This document shows positions 6,958-14,569 of a stretch of 64,000 bases of DNA, piece after piece (the stretch's first letter is position 1; each line of letters begins with the position of its first letter). Position numbers and translations under genes: made by a program. The notes under the pieces are model-generated. The model was given only the letters and a program-made list of their open reading frames with translations, did no database searches and had not been told where the DNA came from. Source of the DNA: Desulfomonile tiedjei (GTDB taxonomy: Bacteria; Desulfobacterota; Desulfomonilia; Desulfomonilales; Desulfomonilaceae); contig JACRDF010000006.1 in assembly GCA_016212925.1 (NCBI GenBank), positions 1 to 64,000 of the forward strand, in the 5' to 3' direction.

Positions 6958-8475
6958 CTACACATCTCGATAAATCCGTAGGTGTTCCTTGAATCTTTCC
7001 AGGTTTTTCTTTTCGCCGTTGAAGATCTCCGACCCATCCTCTCCCGATCGCTCTATGCCTGCCAGATATTTGGCAATTTCCGCCTTCTCCTTCAGGTTGT
7101 AGTTTGACAATATCGCGATGGTTTCCATGATAGGCGAGCCTCCTCCGTGGACGCCTCCGATCTGCCAGACCGCGCCGAACCCCGAGCACGTCAGGTCACT
7201 AATGCTCCTGAAGCAGCGATGAATGTCTTCCGAAGAAATCCCCTTCTTTCTGCTCAGGTATTTCCTGAGAAAGGGCGCGGTCTCCTCGTTGATGAATTCG
7301 TCTTCAAAGGGAAGGGTGGCCGGGAGGCCGCCAGCAATGGCAACAAGGACATTGTGTTCGTGATAAATATTTTCACCCGCGAGTCTTCTCCCGACGTTGG
7401 AATAAATCGGATCGGGAATCATCACACCGGACGATGACTTCGTGGCATTGACCGAGCTTGCTATCCCAGCGGCATAAATCAACTCCGCGACAGCGATTAG
7501 GTCTGCAAGCTCGTGCCTCACGTGCTGGGCTTTTTCGATTCCGCTGTACTCCGCGACAAGCTCGGTGAATCCCATGATTACGTCCGTCACTCCAGGTTTG
7601 CACCCGCAGTACGCATGCCTGTGATAGTTGGCGAAAAGGAGCGCCAGACGGCCTGCCTCGGCATACTCTCCGCACATGAAGACTCGCTCCCAGGGCACGA
7701 ACACATTATCGAAAACGGTGAGAGCGTCGGAGCTGCCGTATTGCGTCATGGGAGCGGTGAAGCGTTTTCGGGACCTCGGAGCGGAAGCTCGGTTGAGGAA
7801 ATAGAGGCCGTCAATATCGGCCGGGACAGCGAATGCGACAGCGTAGTCCTTTTCTTCTTCTCTCATCGTTCTCGTGGGGAGCACAATAACTTCGTCCGAA
7901 TAGACGCCCATGGTGATATGAAGCTTTGCGCCCTTCACCACTATCCCGTCCTTGTTTTTCTCCACGACCCTGAGGTACATGTCCGGATCGTCCTGATCCG
8001 CTGGCCTCTTTGTGCGGTCGCCTTTAGGGTCGGTCTGAGCGAGGGCCGAGGTGATATCGTTCTTTTGAAAGTACCTGAGATACTCCTGATACCTTTGGTG
8101 GTAATCGGAGTTATATTTTTCGTCCAGCTCTTTAGTGACTATGCAAAGCGCATTGAGTCCGTCGTTGCCCATGCATCGTTGCATGCAGAACCCGCAGTTG
8201 TGAATGCCGCACCTGGTGGATTTCTGTTTTGTGAGCAGATCCTCAACGGTCAAGTGCAGATTGCACCAGCGGTTGATTTCACTGCCGTCCAGGTGGGAAG
8301 TTGCTGTGCAAATACCCTTGTACTTGGGATTCATAGCCATGTCGTACGTCATGGCTATGACGTTTCTTCCCGGCACGATGAGAGGATGATCCCTGCCGAC
8401 CAGCTCGCCTCCCATGTAGATGTTCTTTTTCAGCCTGAGCTGTCTTTGTACCCACTCTTCCGATGAAATGAGCAT
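6958..8475 (-). CDS. 4-hydroxybutyryl-CoA dehydratase / 4-hydroxyphenylacetate 3-hydroxylase family
   Basis: A 505-residue flavoenzyme of the HpaB / AbfD family. The cysteines C97-x3-C101 (CMQRC) and H285-x6-C292 (HRHAYCGC) match in spacing the four [4Fe-4S] ligands known for clostridial 4-hydroxybutyryl-CoA dehydratase (C99, C103, H292, C299). This argues for a radical dehydratase or vinylacetyl-CoA isomerase rather than a flavin monooxygenase. The ATG at 8475 has GGAGG 7 bases upstream; a 55-codon upstream extension runs into repeat sequence and is rejected. The length matches the family (about 490). It lies between two LivK-type binding proteins. The usual reaction is 4-hydroxybutyryl-CoA to crotonyl-CoA, but the true substrate could be a related hydroxyacyl-CoA. 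Confidence 0.85.
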   Translation of the reverse strand: MLISSEEWVQRQLRLKKNIYMGGELVGRDHPLIVPGRNVIAMTYDMAMNPKYKGICTATSHLDGSEINRWCNLHLTVEDLLTKQKSTRCGIHNCGFCMQRCMGNDGLNALCIVTKELDEKYNSDYHQRYQEYLRYFQKNDITSALAQTDPKGDRTKRPADQDDPDMYLRVVEKNKDGIVVKGAKLHITMGVYSDEVIVLPTRTMREEEKDYAVAFAVPADIDGLYFLNRASAPRSRKRFTAPMTQYGSSDALTVFDNVFVPWERVFMCGEYAEAGRLALLFANYHRHAYCGCKPGVTDVIMGFTELVAEYSGIEKAQHVRHELADLIAVAELIYAAGIASSVNATKSSSGVMIPDPIYSNVGRRLAGENIYHEHNVLVAIAGGLPATLPFEDEFINEETAPFLRKYLSRKKGISSEDIHRCFRSISDLTCSGFGAVWQIGGVHGGGSPIMETIAILSNYNLKEKAEIAKYLAGIERSGEDGSEIFNGEKKNLERFKEHLRIYRDV

Positions 8476-8837
8476 TGGCTGCCTCCGTGTAAGGACGAGC
8501 TTCCGGGGGAGGCCCTTTTTGCAAAAACTGCTGCGCGCAGGGCGATAACCCGCCTTTGTGCCGCTGAGGCCTCCACAGATTGAGGAGTTGATCGAAGGTA
8601 GATGTGGCCCCACGCCGAGTGGCCCAGGACCCCTCCCCAAAAACTCCCATGACTTTGCGCCATTGTCACCAAACGCGACAATGGTGTGCTGTAGGCAAGT
8701 CCGAGGTATCCTTTTCGCTGCGAGGTTTTGAAACCGCTTCTAAGTTTTTCTCATTGATGACCAATATGATCTTCTCGGCGGGACCGGCGTGTCGCCGGTC
8801 CCCCCCGCGGTCGCGTTGGGTGGCACATGTCGGTCGG
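8476..8837. other. Intergenic region with hairpins
   Basis: Contains a broken copy of the GGAGGCCCTTTTT repeat (8498-8530 and 8629-8650), a CATTGTC/GACAATG inverted repeat (8661-8683) and a perfect 10-bp hairpin at 8780-8802 just after the stop of the next gene. No gene seen. Confidence 0.5.
8780..8802 (-). terminator. GC-rich hairpin after the LivK-type gene
   Basis: Perfect stem GGGACCGGCG / CGCCGGTCCC with a 3-base loop, 36 bases beyond the stop codon of the minus-strand gene at 8838. It has no following T-run, so it is at best a weak or Rho-assisted stop. Confidence 0.4.
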
Positions 8838-10058
8838 TCACGGATTTCTGTTCACCTTCTTGAGTTCTTCAGGGGTGCGGCATATCTGTTCGCCCTGTAT
8901 GGACTGGATATTCGTGAGCACAGCGAAGCCGTACTTTTCATTGAACATGGTTTCACCCCACACAACGTCTTCTACCACCTGATGGTCATGTGGCCGCATG
9001 ATCTTCCAGCCCTCCGGGGTCAGCCAGGCGAGGGGCTCTGTTTCAACTGCCTTGATTATCGCCTCAGGATCCGTGGTCCCCGCACGCTCCACGGCTGCCT
9101 TAATAAAGTACACTCCTGCGTAAGTCTCTTCAGCCATGTAGTCAGGGTACTCTTTATATTTCTCGTGGTATTTCTTTACGAATGCCCGGTTCTCCTCAGA
9201 GTCGGGAGTTGTGAAAAAATACCGTGACGCCATGAACAGTCCGGCCGGGGTCTCTTTGCCAAGCGGGACTAGCGTCTCCAGAGCTGCCCCCACAGGAAAG
9301 GCGAACTTGATCCCCTCGAACAGCTTGGCTTGCTTGGCCTGCTTGATGAAGTCCACCGCGTCTTGACCCCACAAGGGGCACCAGACGGCATCCGGCTTTG
9401 CTTTGATGATCTGTTCTATGTGCGCGGAGTAATCCTTGGCCATCAGCTTTGGAAACGTCTCGCCCACGATTTCTACCTCAGGTTTTAGCTCCTGGAGTTT
9501 TTCCCTGAACAGACGCCAGGATTCGTGGCCATAGTTGTAGTCGGGTCCGATGCACATCCACTTCTTGAAGGGTTTTGAAGCCATGTAATACGCGCCTGCG
9601 CGGGAATGCATCATTACGTTGCTTAGGGTACTAAAAAGGTAAGGATTGAACTTGGCTCCCGTCACGGTGTCGGTGGCGGCTTGCGTCACAATGAGGATCT
9701 TCTTGTGCTTTCGGGCAATTTCTGACAGAGACAGCGCTACGGCGCTGGAGGTCGGTCCCATAAGAAAGTCCACTTTCTCCTCGCCGATGAATTTCTCAGC
9801 GAGTTCCCCCGCAACCTCCGGTTTCAATCTAGTGTCTCCGAATAATGCCACAAGCTTCCTACCCAGAACTCCACCTGTCCCATTGATCTCTTCTGCAGCC
9901 ATATCTATGGCGCGCTGGGCATTAATGCCATAACCTCCGAGCGGACCGGAGCTTATGAACATCGCTCCCAGTTTGATCGGTTTGTCGTCCCCCTGAGCTG
10001 GACTGAGAAGAGTTACCGCAAGGCACAAACTCAAAGAAACAAGAAACAGTCTCTTCAT
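8838..10058 (-). CDS. Second LivK-type periplasmic ligand-binding protein
   Basis: A 406-residue Peripla_BP_6 protein starting at the ATG at 10058, with AGGGGGT 7 bases upstream and a clean signal peptide (MKRLFLVSLSLCLAV.., cleavage near SPAQG-DD). The mature part begins KPIKLGAMFISSGPLGGYG and includes the hinge and second lobe (PDAVWCPLWGQDAVDF). It is only distantly similar to the binding protein at 5544-6737, so they probably bind different ligands. No permease or ATPase is adjacent. The close grouping of two binding proteins with an acyl-CoA dehydratase suggests uptake or sensing of an organic acid that feeds that enzyme, which is inference. Confidence 0.9.
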   Translation of the reverse strand: MKRLFLVSLSLCLAVTLLSPAQGDDKPIKLGAMFISSGPLGGYGINAQRAIDMAAEEINGTGGVLGRKLVALFGDTRLKPEVAGELAEKFIGEEKVDFLMGPTSSAVALSLSEIARKHKKILIVTQAATDTVTGAKFNPYLFSTLSNVMMHSRAGAYYMASKPFKKWMCIGPDYNYGHESWRLFREKLQELKPEVEIVGETFPKLMAKDYSAHIEQIIKAKPDAVWCPLWGQDAVDFIKQAKQAKLFEGIKFAFPVGAALETLVPLGKETPAGLFMASRYFFTTPDSEENRAFVKKYHEKYKEYPDYMAEETYAGVYFIKAAVERAGTTDPEAIIKAVETEPLAWLTPEGWKIMRPHDHQVVEDVVWGETMFNEKYGFAVLTNIQSIQGEQICRTPEELKKVNRNP

Positions 10059-10210
10059 CGGCGACCCCCTGCAAGAATGATTGTGCAAAACAGTTGTAGT
10101 TAAATAACCCAATTGTGTCCCGGTTTTCCAAACGTAACTCCTCCATTCTGCTTCGGTCAATGGAAATCTTTACTATCGTCCCTTTCCCAAGGACAGCCTG
10201 CGCGACTCTA

Positions 10211-10239
10211 TTGGTATGCTGCCGGAAATAAGCTAAAAT
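10211..10239 (+). promoter_or_regulatory. Sigma70-like promoter for the PilZ-like gene
   Basis: TTGGTA at 10211-10216, a 17-base spacer, and TAAAAT at 10234-10239. The predicted start is about 50 bases before the ATG at 10295. Confidence 0.5.
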
Positions 10240-10294
10240 GTGAAACAGGGCTCAAGTCCCGCCGAAATCAAGTTGTCATCGGAATATAAGCTCA

Positions 10295-10828
10295 ATGTCA
10301 CCCAAGAAAACTATTCAAGCCAGAGACATTGTCATTGACATTCGCGGCGGCATGACGGACGCGGAACTAATGGAAAAATACGGTCTTTCGGCAAAGGGAC
10401 TGGCAAGCGCTTTCGAGAAGCTGGTCAACAGCAGGATCATGACGGTGGAAGAAGTCTATGGCCAATGTCGTTCCGGAAGCGACACGGTAATCATTGATGA
10501 CGTGCGGTCGTGCCCGAGACATTTGTTGACGGTTGCGGTCCCCATCTATGAATCTGAAAAGCCGCAAAAAAAAGGGAAACTGCGCGACATTACGGAACGA
10601 GGCCTCGGGATCATCGGCCTTGAATCCAGGATCGGCGAGGTCAAAGGGCTGGTGATCCCGTGTCGGGGATTTCTCGATGCAGACCATATTTGGTTCGAAG
10701 CTGAATGCATGTGGGCCGAGGCCGGAAAGACACCCGAAGAATGGGCCGGCGGCTTTCAGATAACCAAGATATCAAAGGAAGACTTGAAGCGCCTACGAGA
10801 ATTGATTCGATTTCTGACACTCGGGTGA
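10295..10828 (+). CDS. HTH-repeat plus PilZ-like domain protein, one repeat
   Basis: A 177-residue protein. Residues 8-50 form a helix-turn-helix-like unit (DIRGGMTDAELMEKYGLSAK...), also present twice in the gene at 12071. The C-terminal 110 residues are a PilZ-like beta-barrel: the D-x-T-x-x-G segment (RDITERGLG) corresponds to the second half of the c-di-GMP motif, but I see no RxxxR before it. It ends with the same KDLKRLRELIRFLTL helix as its paralogue. Cytoplasmic. A role in c-di-GMP-linked or surface behaviour is possible only if the barrel still binds the nucleotide. The paralogy to 12071-12769 is clear; the function is unknown. Confidence 0.7.
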   Translation: MSPKKTIQARDIVIDIRGGMTDAELMEKYGLSAKGLASAFEKLVNSRIMTVEEVYGQCRSGSDTVIIDDVRSCPRHLLTVAVPIYESEKPQKKGKLRDITERGLGIIGLESRIGEVKGLVIPCRGFLDADHIWFEAECMWAEAGKTPEEWAGGFQITKISKEDLKRLRELIRFLTLG

Positions 10829-10894
10829 ATTTCGACGATGCCGCAGGTGTGTGATCAAACCGGGTCATGTGGCTGACCCAACAGTCTGCCCAGG

Positions 10895-11491
10895 CTATCT
10901 GGGTTTGAACAAATCCGTGTACAATTTCCGAGCACAATCGGGACAGAGCCCGTGGCTGAGATCCACGTCCAGATGCTCCTTCAAGTAGTTCTCCACATTC
11001 TCCCAATACTCATCTTCATTTCGGATTTTTTTGCAGTTTGAGCAGATGGGGAGAATCGCCCTGAGTTCCGTTAGTTCACTAATATCTTCAAGCACAAGTA
11101 CCACGAGTTTTTCACCTTGATAGTCCAAAGGCGCTGCTGTGACCAGGAGATGAATGATTGACACGCCGTCGGCTGTCACCCGTTCCATAGTAGCCCTGTT
11201 CCGAATCACTTGGCGACCGTTCAGAGAGAGGTGCACCGAATTCCTGACTATGCACTCCCGGCACTTTTCCGCTCTGCCACAACCTTCAATAGAATCCGTG
11301 GAGTGGACGCAACCCAGGACCTCGCCTGCTCGGGTACGAATCACCAGTGCCGGGTCATCGGACAACATCCGGGCGGCTGACTCGTTCGCTGCCATTATCC
11401 TGAGATCGTCGTCAACGATGAATATAGGCGAGGGCATCGCGTCCAAGACACTCTTGACAAAATCGCCGATTTCCAAAGCGCCGTGCACCAT
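10895..11491 (-). CDS. PAS sensor protein with C-terminal cysteine motif
   Basis: A 198-residue soluble protein. Residues 8-135 are a PAS domain (DAMPSPIFIVDDDLRIMAAN..., ending LVLEDISELTELRA) with an inserted cysteine group GCVHS...GCGRAEKCREC that could hold a metal or respond to redox state. The tail LPICSNCKKIRNEDEYW...SHGLCPDCARKLY is a recurrent C-terminal motif of bacterial PAS and receiver proteins, with two CxxC pairs that suggest a zinc ribbon. There is no kinase, cyclase or DNA-binding output, so it must signal through a partner. AAGGAG lies 10 bases before the ATG. It lies between the two PilZ-like genes, on the opposite strand. Confidence 0.8.
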   Translation of the reverse strand: MVHGALEIGDFVKSVLDAMPSPIFIVDDDLRIMAANESAARMLSDDPALVIRTRAGEVLGCVHSTDSIEGCGRAEKCRECIVRNSVHLSLNGRQVIRNRATMERVTADGVSIIHLLVTAAPLDYQGEKLVVLVLEDISELTELRAILPICSNCKKIRNEDEYWENVENYLKEHLDVDLSHGLCPDCARKLYTDLFKPR

Positions 11492-11763
11492 TGAAGTCCC
11501 ACTCCTTGCTCCCGGAAAGGATTTTAGGCTCGATGGCTAGTCCGGATCCGTTCCTTGAGTGAAATTCAGTAGAATCAGACCATACAGCAGGTCACCTGTC
11601 AAGCAGTTGGCGGGCCTTATGGTGTCCGTTAAGTTACGCGGGGAGGTTGCGGAAGCTCAGTTCACTGCACGGTTCGCAGAGAGCCGGGGAAAAGGTCTCG
11701 AGACATCGCATAATGCCTTGCTCAGGCACGTACGCCGTCGCTGCGGTGCGACCTCCCGACCCC

Positions 11764-11799
11764 CAAAAAAGAAAAGCCCCCGGCAAGACCGGTGGGCTT
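11764..11799 (-). terminator. Intrinsic terminator of the candidate small RNA
   Basis: Stem at 11774-11799 of ten Watson-Crick pairs with one A-G mismatch, a 5-base loop, and a T-rich run (complement of AAAAAAGAAAA, 11765-11775) on the minus strand. Confidence 0.65.
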
Positions 11800-11847
11800 G
11801 CACTCATCGATCTTGGAGGTGATACGACGAGGCGATGAATTGAACGC
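11764..11847 (-). ncRNA. Candidate small RNA with anti-Shine-Dalgarno loop
   Basis: On the minus strand a promoter-like pair (TTGCCA, 16 bases, GATACC) is followed by an 8-bp stem (ATTCATCG / CGATGAGT, one G-U). Its 23-base loop contains CACCUCC, the complement of a strong ribosome binding site. Next comes an intrinsic terminator (AAGCCCaCCGG / CCGGgGGGCTT) ending in TTTTCTTTTTT. The expected RNA is about 85 nt. C-rich loops of this kind are typical of sRNAs that block translation starts. No annotated gene overlaps it. This is prediction from structure only. Confidence 0.45.
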
Positions 11848-11853
11848 TGTAAG

Positions 11854-11881
11854 GGTATCAGACTGGCCGCCTTTATGGCAA
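11854..11881 (-). promoter_or_regulatory. Promoter candidate for the small RNA
   Basis: -35 TTGCCA (complement of 11876-11881), 16-base spacer, -10 GATACC (complement of 11854-11859). The -35 matches five of six consensus positions and the -10 three of six. Confidence 0.35.
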
Positions 11882-12031
11882 CCATTATTTGACGGAACAA
11901 GCGACTATTCACCTGCGCGAAGAGTTTGCAGAAGACCGTTTCACCTCATCGACCCCCGGACTAAAGTCCAAATAGGCACCGTCAACGTTGTTGGTTATTT
12001 CGCGGACACCTCCGCCTTTGATGTGAAGAAA

Positions 12032-12040
12032 TGATATAAT
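12032..12040 (+). promoter_or_regulatory. Extended -10 promoter of the PilZ-like gene
   Basis: TGATATAAT: a perfect TATAAT at 12035-12040 preceded by TG in the extended -10 position, 31 bases before the ATG. The -35 region is poor, as is common with extended -10 promoters. Confidence 0.55.
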
Positions 12041-12070
12041 CCCCCAATTCATGCACAGGAAGGTTTCCAG

Positions 12071-12769
12071 ATGCCTCACCAAGACGAAATGATACGCGAA
12101 ATCCTCAATGACGTCCGATTGGGCATGGAGGACAGCGCGATAATGGAAAAATACCGACTGTCCTCCTTGGAGCTGGAGGAGGTCATCCAGAAATTGGTCG
12201 AAGCAGGGCTTCTGAGGAGAGAGAATGGACCTGGTTCTCCTCGATCCAAGCGAACAATCAACGCAAAGGCGATGGTAGGCGACATTCAGTCGGGGATGAG
12301 CAAAGACGACCTCATGGCAAAATACCATCTCTCGCCAAAGATGCTGGAATACGTGTGCAAGAAGCTCTTGGATGCCAGGGCCATTGAACAGCACCACCTT
12401 AACGCCTCGTCATTACAGGCTACGGTTGTGGAAGATATCATACGCGGACTCCAGCGGTATTACCTTGATTTCGACGTCGCGGTGTACGAAGACGGCCATC
12501 CGGAAATTCAGGGCCGACTCCGGGACGTCACCGAACAGGGAGTGGGACTGGAAGGGATCGAATCCGCAGTCGATTCCACGCAGAAGTTTGTCGTCCTCGG
12601 TGATTTGTTCGGCGAAATAGCCCCTTTCGAATTCCAGGCCCGCTGCAAGTGGTTCAAGCCAGACGGGCCGGATGATCCGTGTGGAGGCGGATTCGAAATC
12701 ACCGGGATTTCCGATAAGGACCTGCGGGAGTTGAGAAAATTGATAGATCTGGTCACGTTGAGGGGCTAG
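12071..12769 (+). CDS. Two-HTH-repeat plus PilZ-like domain protein
   Basis: A 232-residue paralogue of the protein at 10295-10828 with two N-terminal helix-turn-helix-like repeats instead of one: residues 7-55 (DVRLGMEDSAIMEKYRLSSLE) and 66-105 (DIQSGMSKDDLMAKYHLSPK). The PilZ-like C-terminus has RDVTEQGVGLEGIES, where the D-x-T-x-x-G element is kept but the RxxxR element is not evident. AGGAAGG lies 7 bases before the ATG. The repeat unit resembles short DNA-binding or protein-interaction helices that recur in Desulfobacterota PilZ proteins. One copy of a duplicated gene has gained or lost a repeat. Confidence 0.7.
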   Translation: MPHQDEMIREILNDVRLGMEDSAIMEKYRLSSLELEEVIQKLVEAGLLRRENGPGSPRSKRTINAKAMVGDIQSGMSKDDLMAKYHLSPKMLEYVCKKLLDARAIEQHHLNASSLQATVVEDIIRGLQRYYLDFDVAVYEDGHPEIQGRLRDVTEQGVGLEGIESAVDSTQKFVVLGDLFGEIAPFEFQARCKWFKPDGPDDPCGGGFEITGISDKDLRELRKLIDLVTLRG

Positions 12770-12832
12770 AAAGTGCTACAGGGGCGGTGTCAGTCATAGA
12801 TCACCTCGGTTCGCCGCATGACAAAATCAATC

Positions 12833-12861
12833 TTTACATCATATAATTGTACTAATATGCT
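12833..12861 (+). promoter_or_regulatory. Promoter upstream of xerC
   Basis: TTTACA at 12833-12838, 17-base spacer, TATGCT at 12856-12861, in an A/T-rich stretch about 80 bases before the GTG start of xerC. It probably drives xerC-hslV-hslU. Confidence 0.45.
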
Positions 12862-12942
12862 ATTATTTATGGTATTTATTTGGATAGCTTTGAGCCCGGT
12901 CGTAGGCGGATTGAGAAGCGGTTCATAGCTAAGGAGTGAATC

Positions 12943-13863
12943 GTGAACTTTGTTGAAGCAACGACGCTGTTCATTCGGCATCTGGAAACTGAGAAACTCC
13001 GCTCCAAGGAAACCGTTCGCGCTTACACGGCCGATCTCGAGGATTTCAAGGCCTATCTGGCTTCCTGTCATGGCCGGGAACTTTCACATGTGGAAAGTAT
13101 CGACACTTTTCACATCAGAGGATTCCTGGCAGCTCGCTTCGGCAAGATCAAGAAGGTCAGCCTTGGACGGAAGCTCGCCGGAGTGAGGACGTTCTTCCGA
13201 TTTCTCGTGCGAGAAGGTATCGTGCCCAAGAACCCCGCGGTCGGCATCCGCGCGCCGAAGCGCGAAAAACCCTTGCCCAAGGCCTTGAGCGTCGATGATG
13301 TCGATCGTTTTTTCTCCCGCAATTCTGACATGGCGAAGCGGGACCTTGCCATATTTGAGCTTCTTTATTCCTCCGGTCTGCGCGTCGGAGAACTGACGTC
13401 GCTGAGGGTCCAAGATTTGGATTTAAGCAACGGATGGGTTCGCGTAATAGGAAAGGGGAACAAAGAGCGATACGTGCCGGTGGGATCTCGTGCCGTGGCT
13501 GCTGTCCAGGATTACTTACCGTGTCGCGCGGTGTTGGAGAAAAAAAGCTGTATTCTTACCACCGATCGCGCTTTGTTTCTTAATTCCCGCGGAGGACCGT
13601 TGTCTTCACGTAGCATTAGACGTATACTCAAGGTGTCCCTGAACTCGGCATGTCTGGCAAGAGATGCTTCACCGCATACTTTTCGCCATTCGTTTGCTAC
13701 ACATCTGCTTAATGCCGGCGCGGATTTGCGTTCAATCCAGGAATTAATGGGCCACGCGAGTCTGTCCACCACGCAGCGTTACACAAAAGTGGATCTGGGA
13801 CGGTTGATGGAGGTTTACGACAAAGCGCACCCCCGCAGCGGTTCAGTGAAGAAAGAGAAATAA
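12943..13863 (+). CDS. xerC: Tyrosine recombinase XerC
   Basis: A 306-residue site-specific recombinase that resolves chromosome dimers at dif together with XerD. N-terminal SAM-like core-binding domain (residues 1-90) and C-terminal catalytic domain with all active-site residues: R147 (SSGLRVGEL), K171 (IGKGNKER), H245 and R248 (HTFRHSFATH), H271 (LMGHASLSTT) and nucleophile Y280. The start is GTG at 12943, 6 bases after AAGGAG; no better ATG exists. The following hslVU genes give the xerC-hslV-hslU order known from many bacteria (codV-clpQ-clpY in Bacillus), which supports XerC rather than XerD. Confidence 0.9.
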   Translation: MNFVEATTLFIRHLETEKLRSKETVRAYTADLEDFKAYLASCHGRELSHVESIDTFHIRGFLAARFGKIKKVSLGRKLAGVRTFFRFLVREGIVPKNPAVGIRAPKREKPLPKALSVDDVDRFFSRNSDMAKRDLAIFELLYSSGLRVGELTSLRVQDLDLSNGWVRVIGKGNKERYVPVGSRAVAAVQDYLPCRAVLEKKSCILTTDRALFLNSRGGPLSSRSIRRILKVSLNSACLARDASPHTFRHSFATHLLNAGADLRSIQELMGHASLSTTQRYTKVDLGRLMEVYDKAHPRSGSVKKEK

Positions 13864-14014
13864 AGACAAACTTCGGGTTATGGGAGAAAAGGCAGCCCGG
13901 ACTCGGGATGCCCTGCTTGTGCAGATGGTGACCGTCTAACCTAGATTTTCAAAAGGCGTCCCGGTACCCGGGGGAAGCCTGAAACTCTCATCCAGCGGTT
14001 GAGGACAATACATA

Positions 14015-14557
14015 ATGAGCAAACAGCAAATTCGCGGCACGACCATCTTGTGCGTCCGTCGCGGAAACACGGTTGTGATGGCCGGCGATGGGCAAGTATC
14101 TCTCGGCGAAACCGTGGTAAAACACTCCGCGCGGAAAGTGCGTCGTCTGGGGAAAGGCGACGGTGTCCTTGCGGGATTTGCCGGCTCCACTGCCGATGCT
14201 TTGACGCTGTTGGAAAAATTCGAACAGATGCTCGAAAAATACGCCAATAACCTTACGCGGGCAGCGGTGGAACTCGCTAAAGAGTGGCGAACGGACCGGA
14301 TGCTGAGACGCCTGGAGGCGCTGCTCATTGTGGCCGATGCAGAGAAGACCCTGCTCTTGTCCGGCACCGGAGACGTGGTAGAGCCGGACGACGGGATCAT
14401 AGCCATCGGTTCCGGCGGAAATTTCGCGCTGGCCGCTGCTCGGGCGCTGGTCCAGCACACGGACCTTCCGCCGGTTGAGATAGCGCGTGTGGCCATGGCC
14501 ATTGCCGCGGAAATATGCGTATATACAAATGAAAAAATAGTGATGGAAGAACTTTAG
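14015..14557 (+). CDS. hslV: HslV peptidase subunit of the HslUV protease
   Basis: A 180-residue proteasome-like threonine peptidase. The catalytic Thr is T9 (in [10 protein letters not shown]), exposed after removal of an 8-residue leader, slightly longer than the single Met of the E. coli enzyme. The conserved [10 protein letters not shown] and [10 protein letters not shown] segments follow, and the length is normal for the family. It forms the double-ring core that degrades proteins unfolded by HslU, encoded 12 bases downstream. A GAGG site precedes the ATG by about 8 bases. Confidence 0.95.
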   Translation: MSKQQIRGTTILCVRRGNTVVMAGDGQVSLGETVVKHSARKVRRLGKGDGVLAGFAGSTADALTLLEKFEQMLEKYANNLTRAAVELAKEWRTDRMLRRLEALLIVADAEKTLLLSGTGDVVEPDDGIIAIGSGGNFALAAARALVQHTDLPPVEIARVAMAIAAEICVYTNEKIVMEEL

Positions 14558-14569
14558 ACAAGAGGAAAA

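Larger units (their letters stand above)
11492..12070. other. Intergenic region carrying a candidate small RNA and a promoter
   Basis: The 579-base gap between divergent genes. It contains a minus-strand small-RNA candidate (about 11764-11847) with its own promoter and terminator, and a plus-strand extended -10 promoter at 12032-12040. I see nothing else in 11492-11760. Confidence 0.55.

Noticed and set aside
7513-8466. 317-codon open frame on the plus strand opposite the dehydratase gene
   Set aside because: It mirrors the codon structure of the real gene on the other strand, has no ribosome site and matches no family, while the minus-strand protein has clear cluster ligands.
8476-8640. 55-codon N-terminal extension of the dehydratase
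   Set aside because: The extension reads through a repeat fragment; the internal ATG at 8475 has GGAGG at proper distance and gives the family length.
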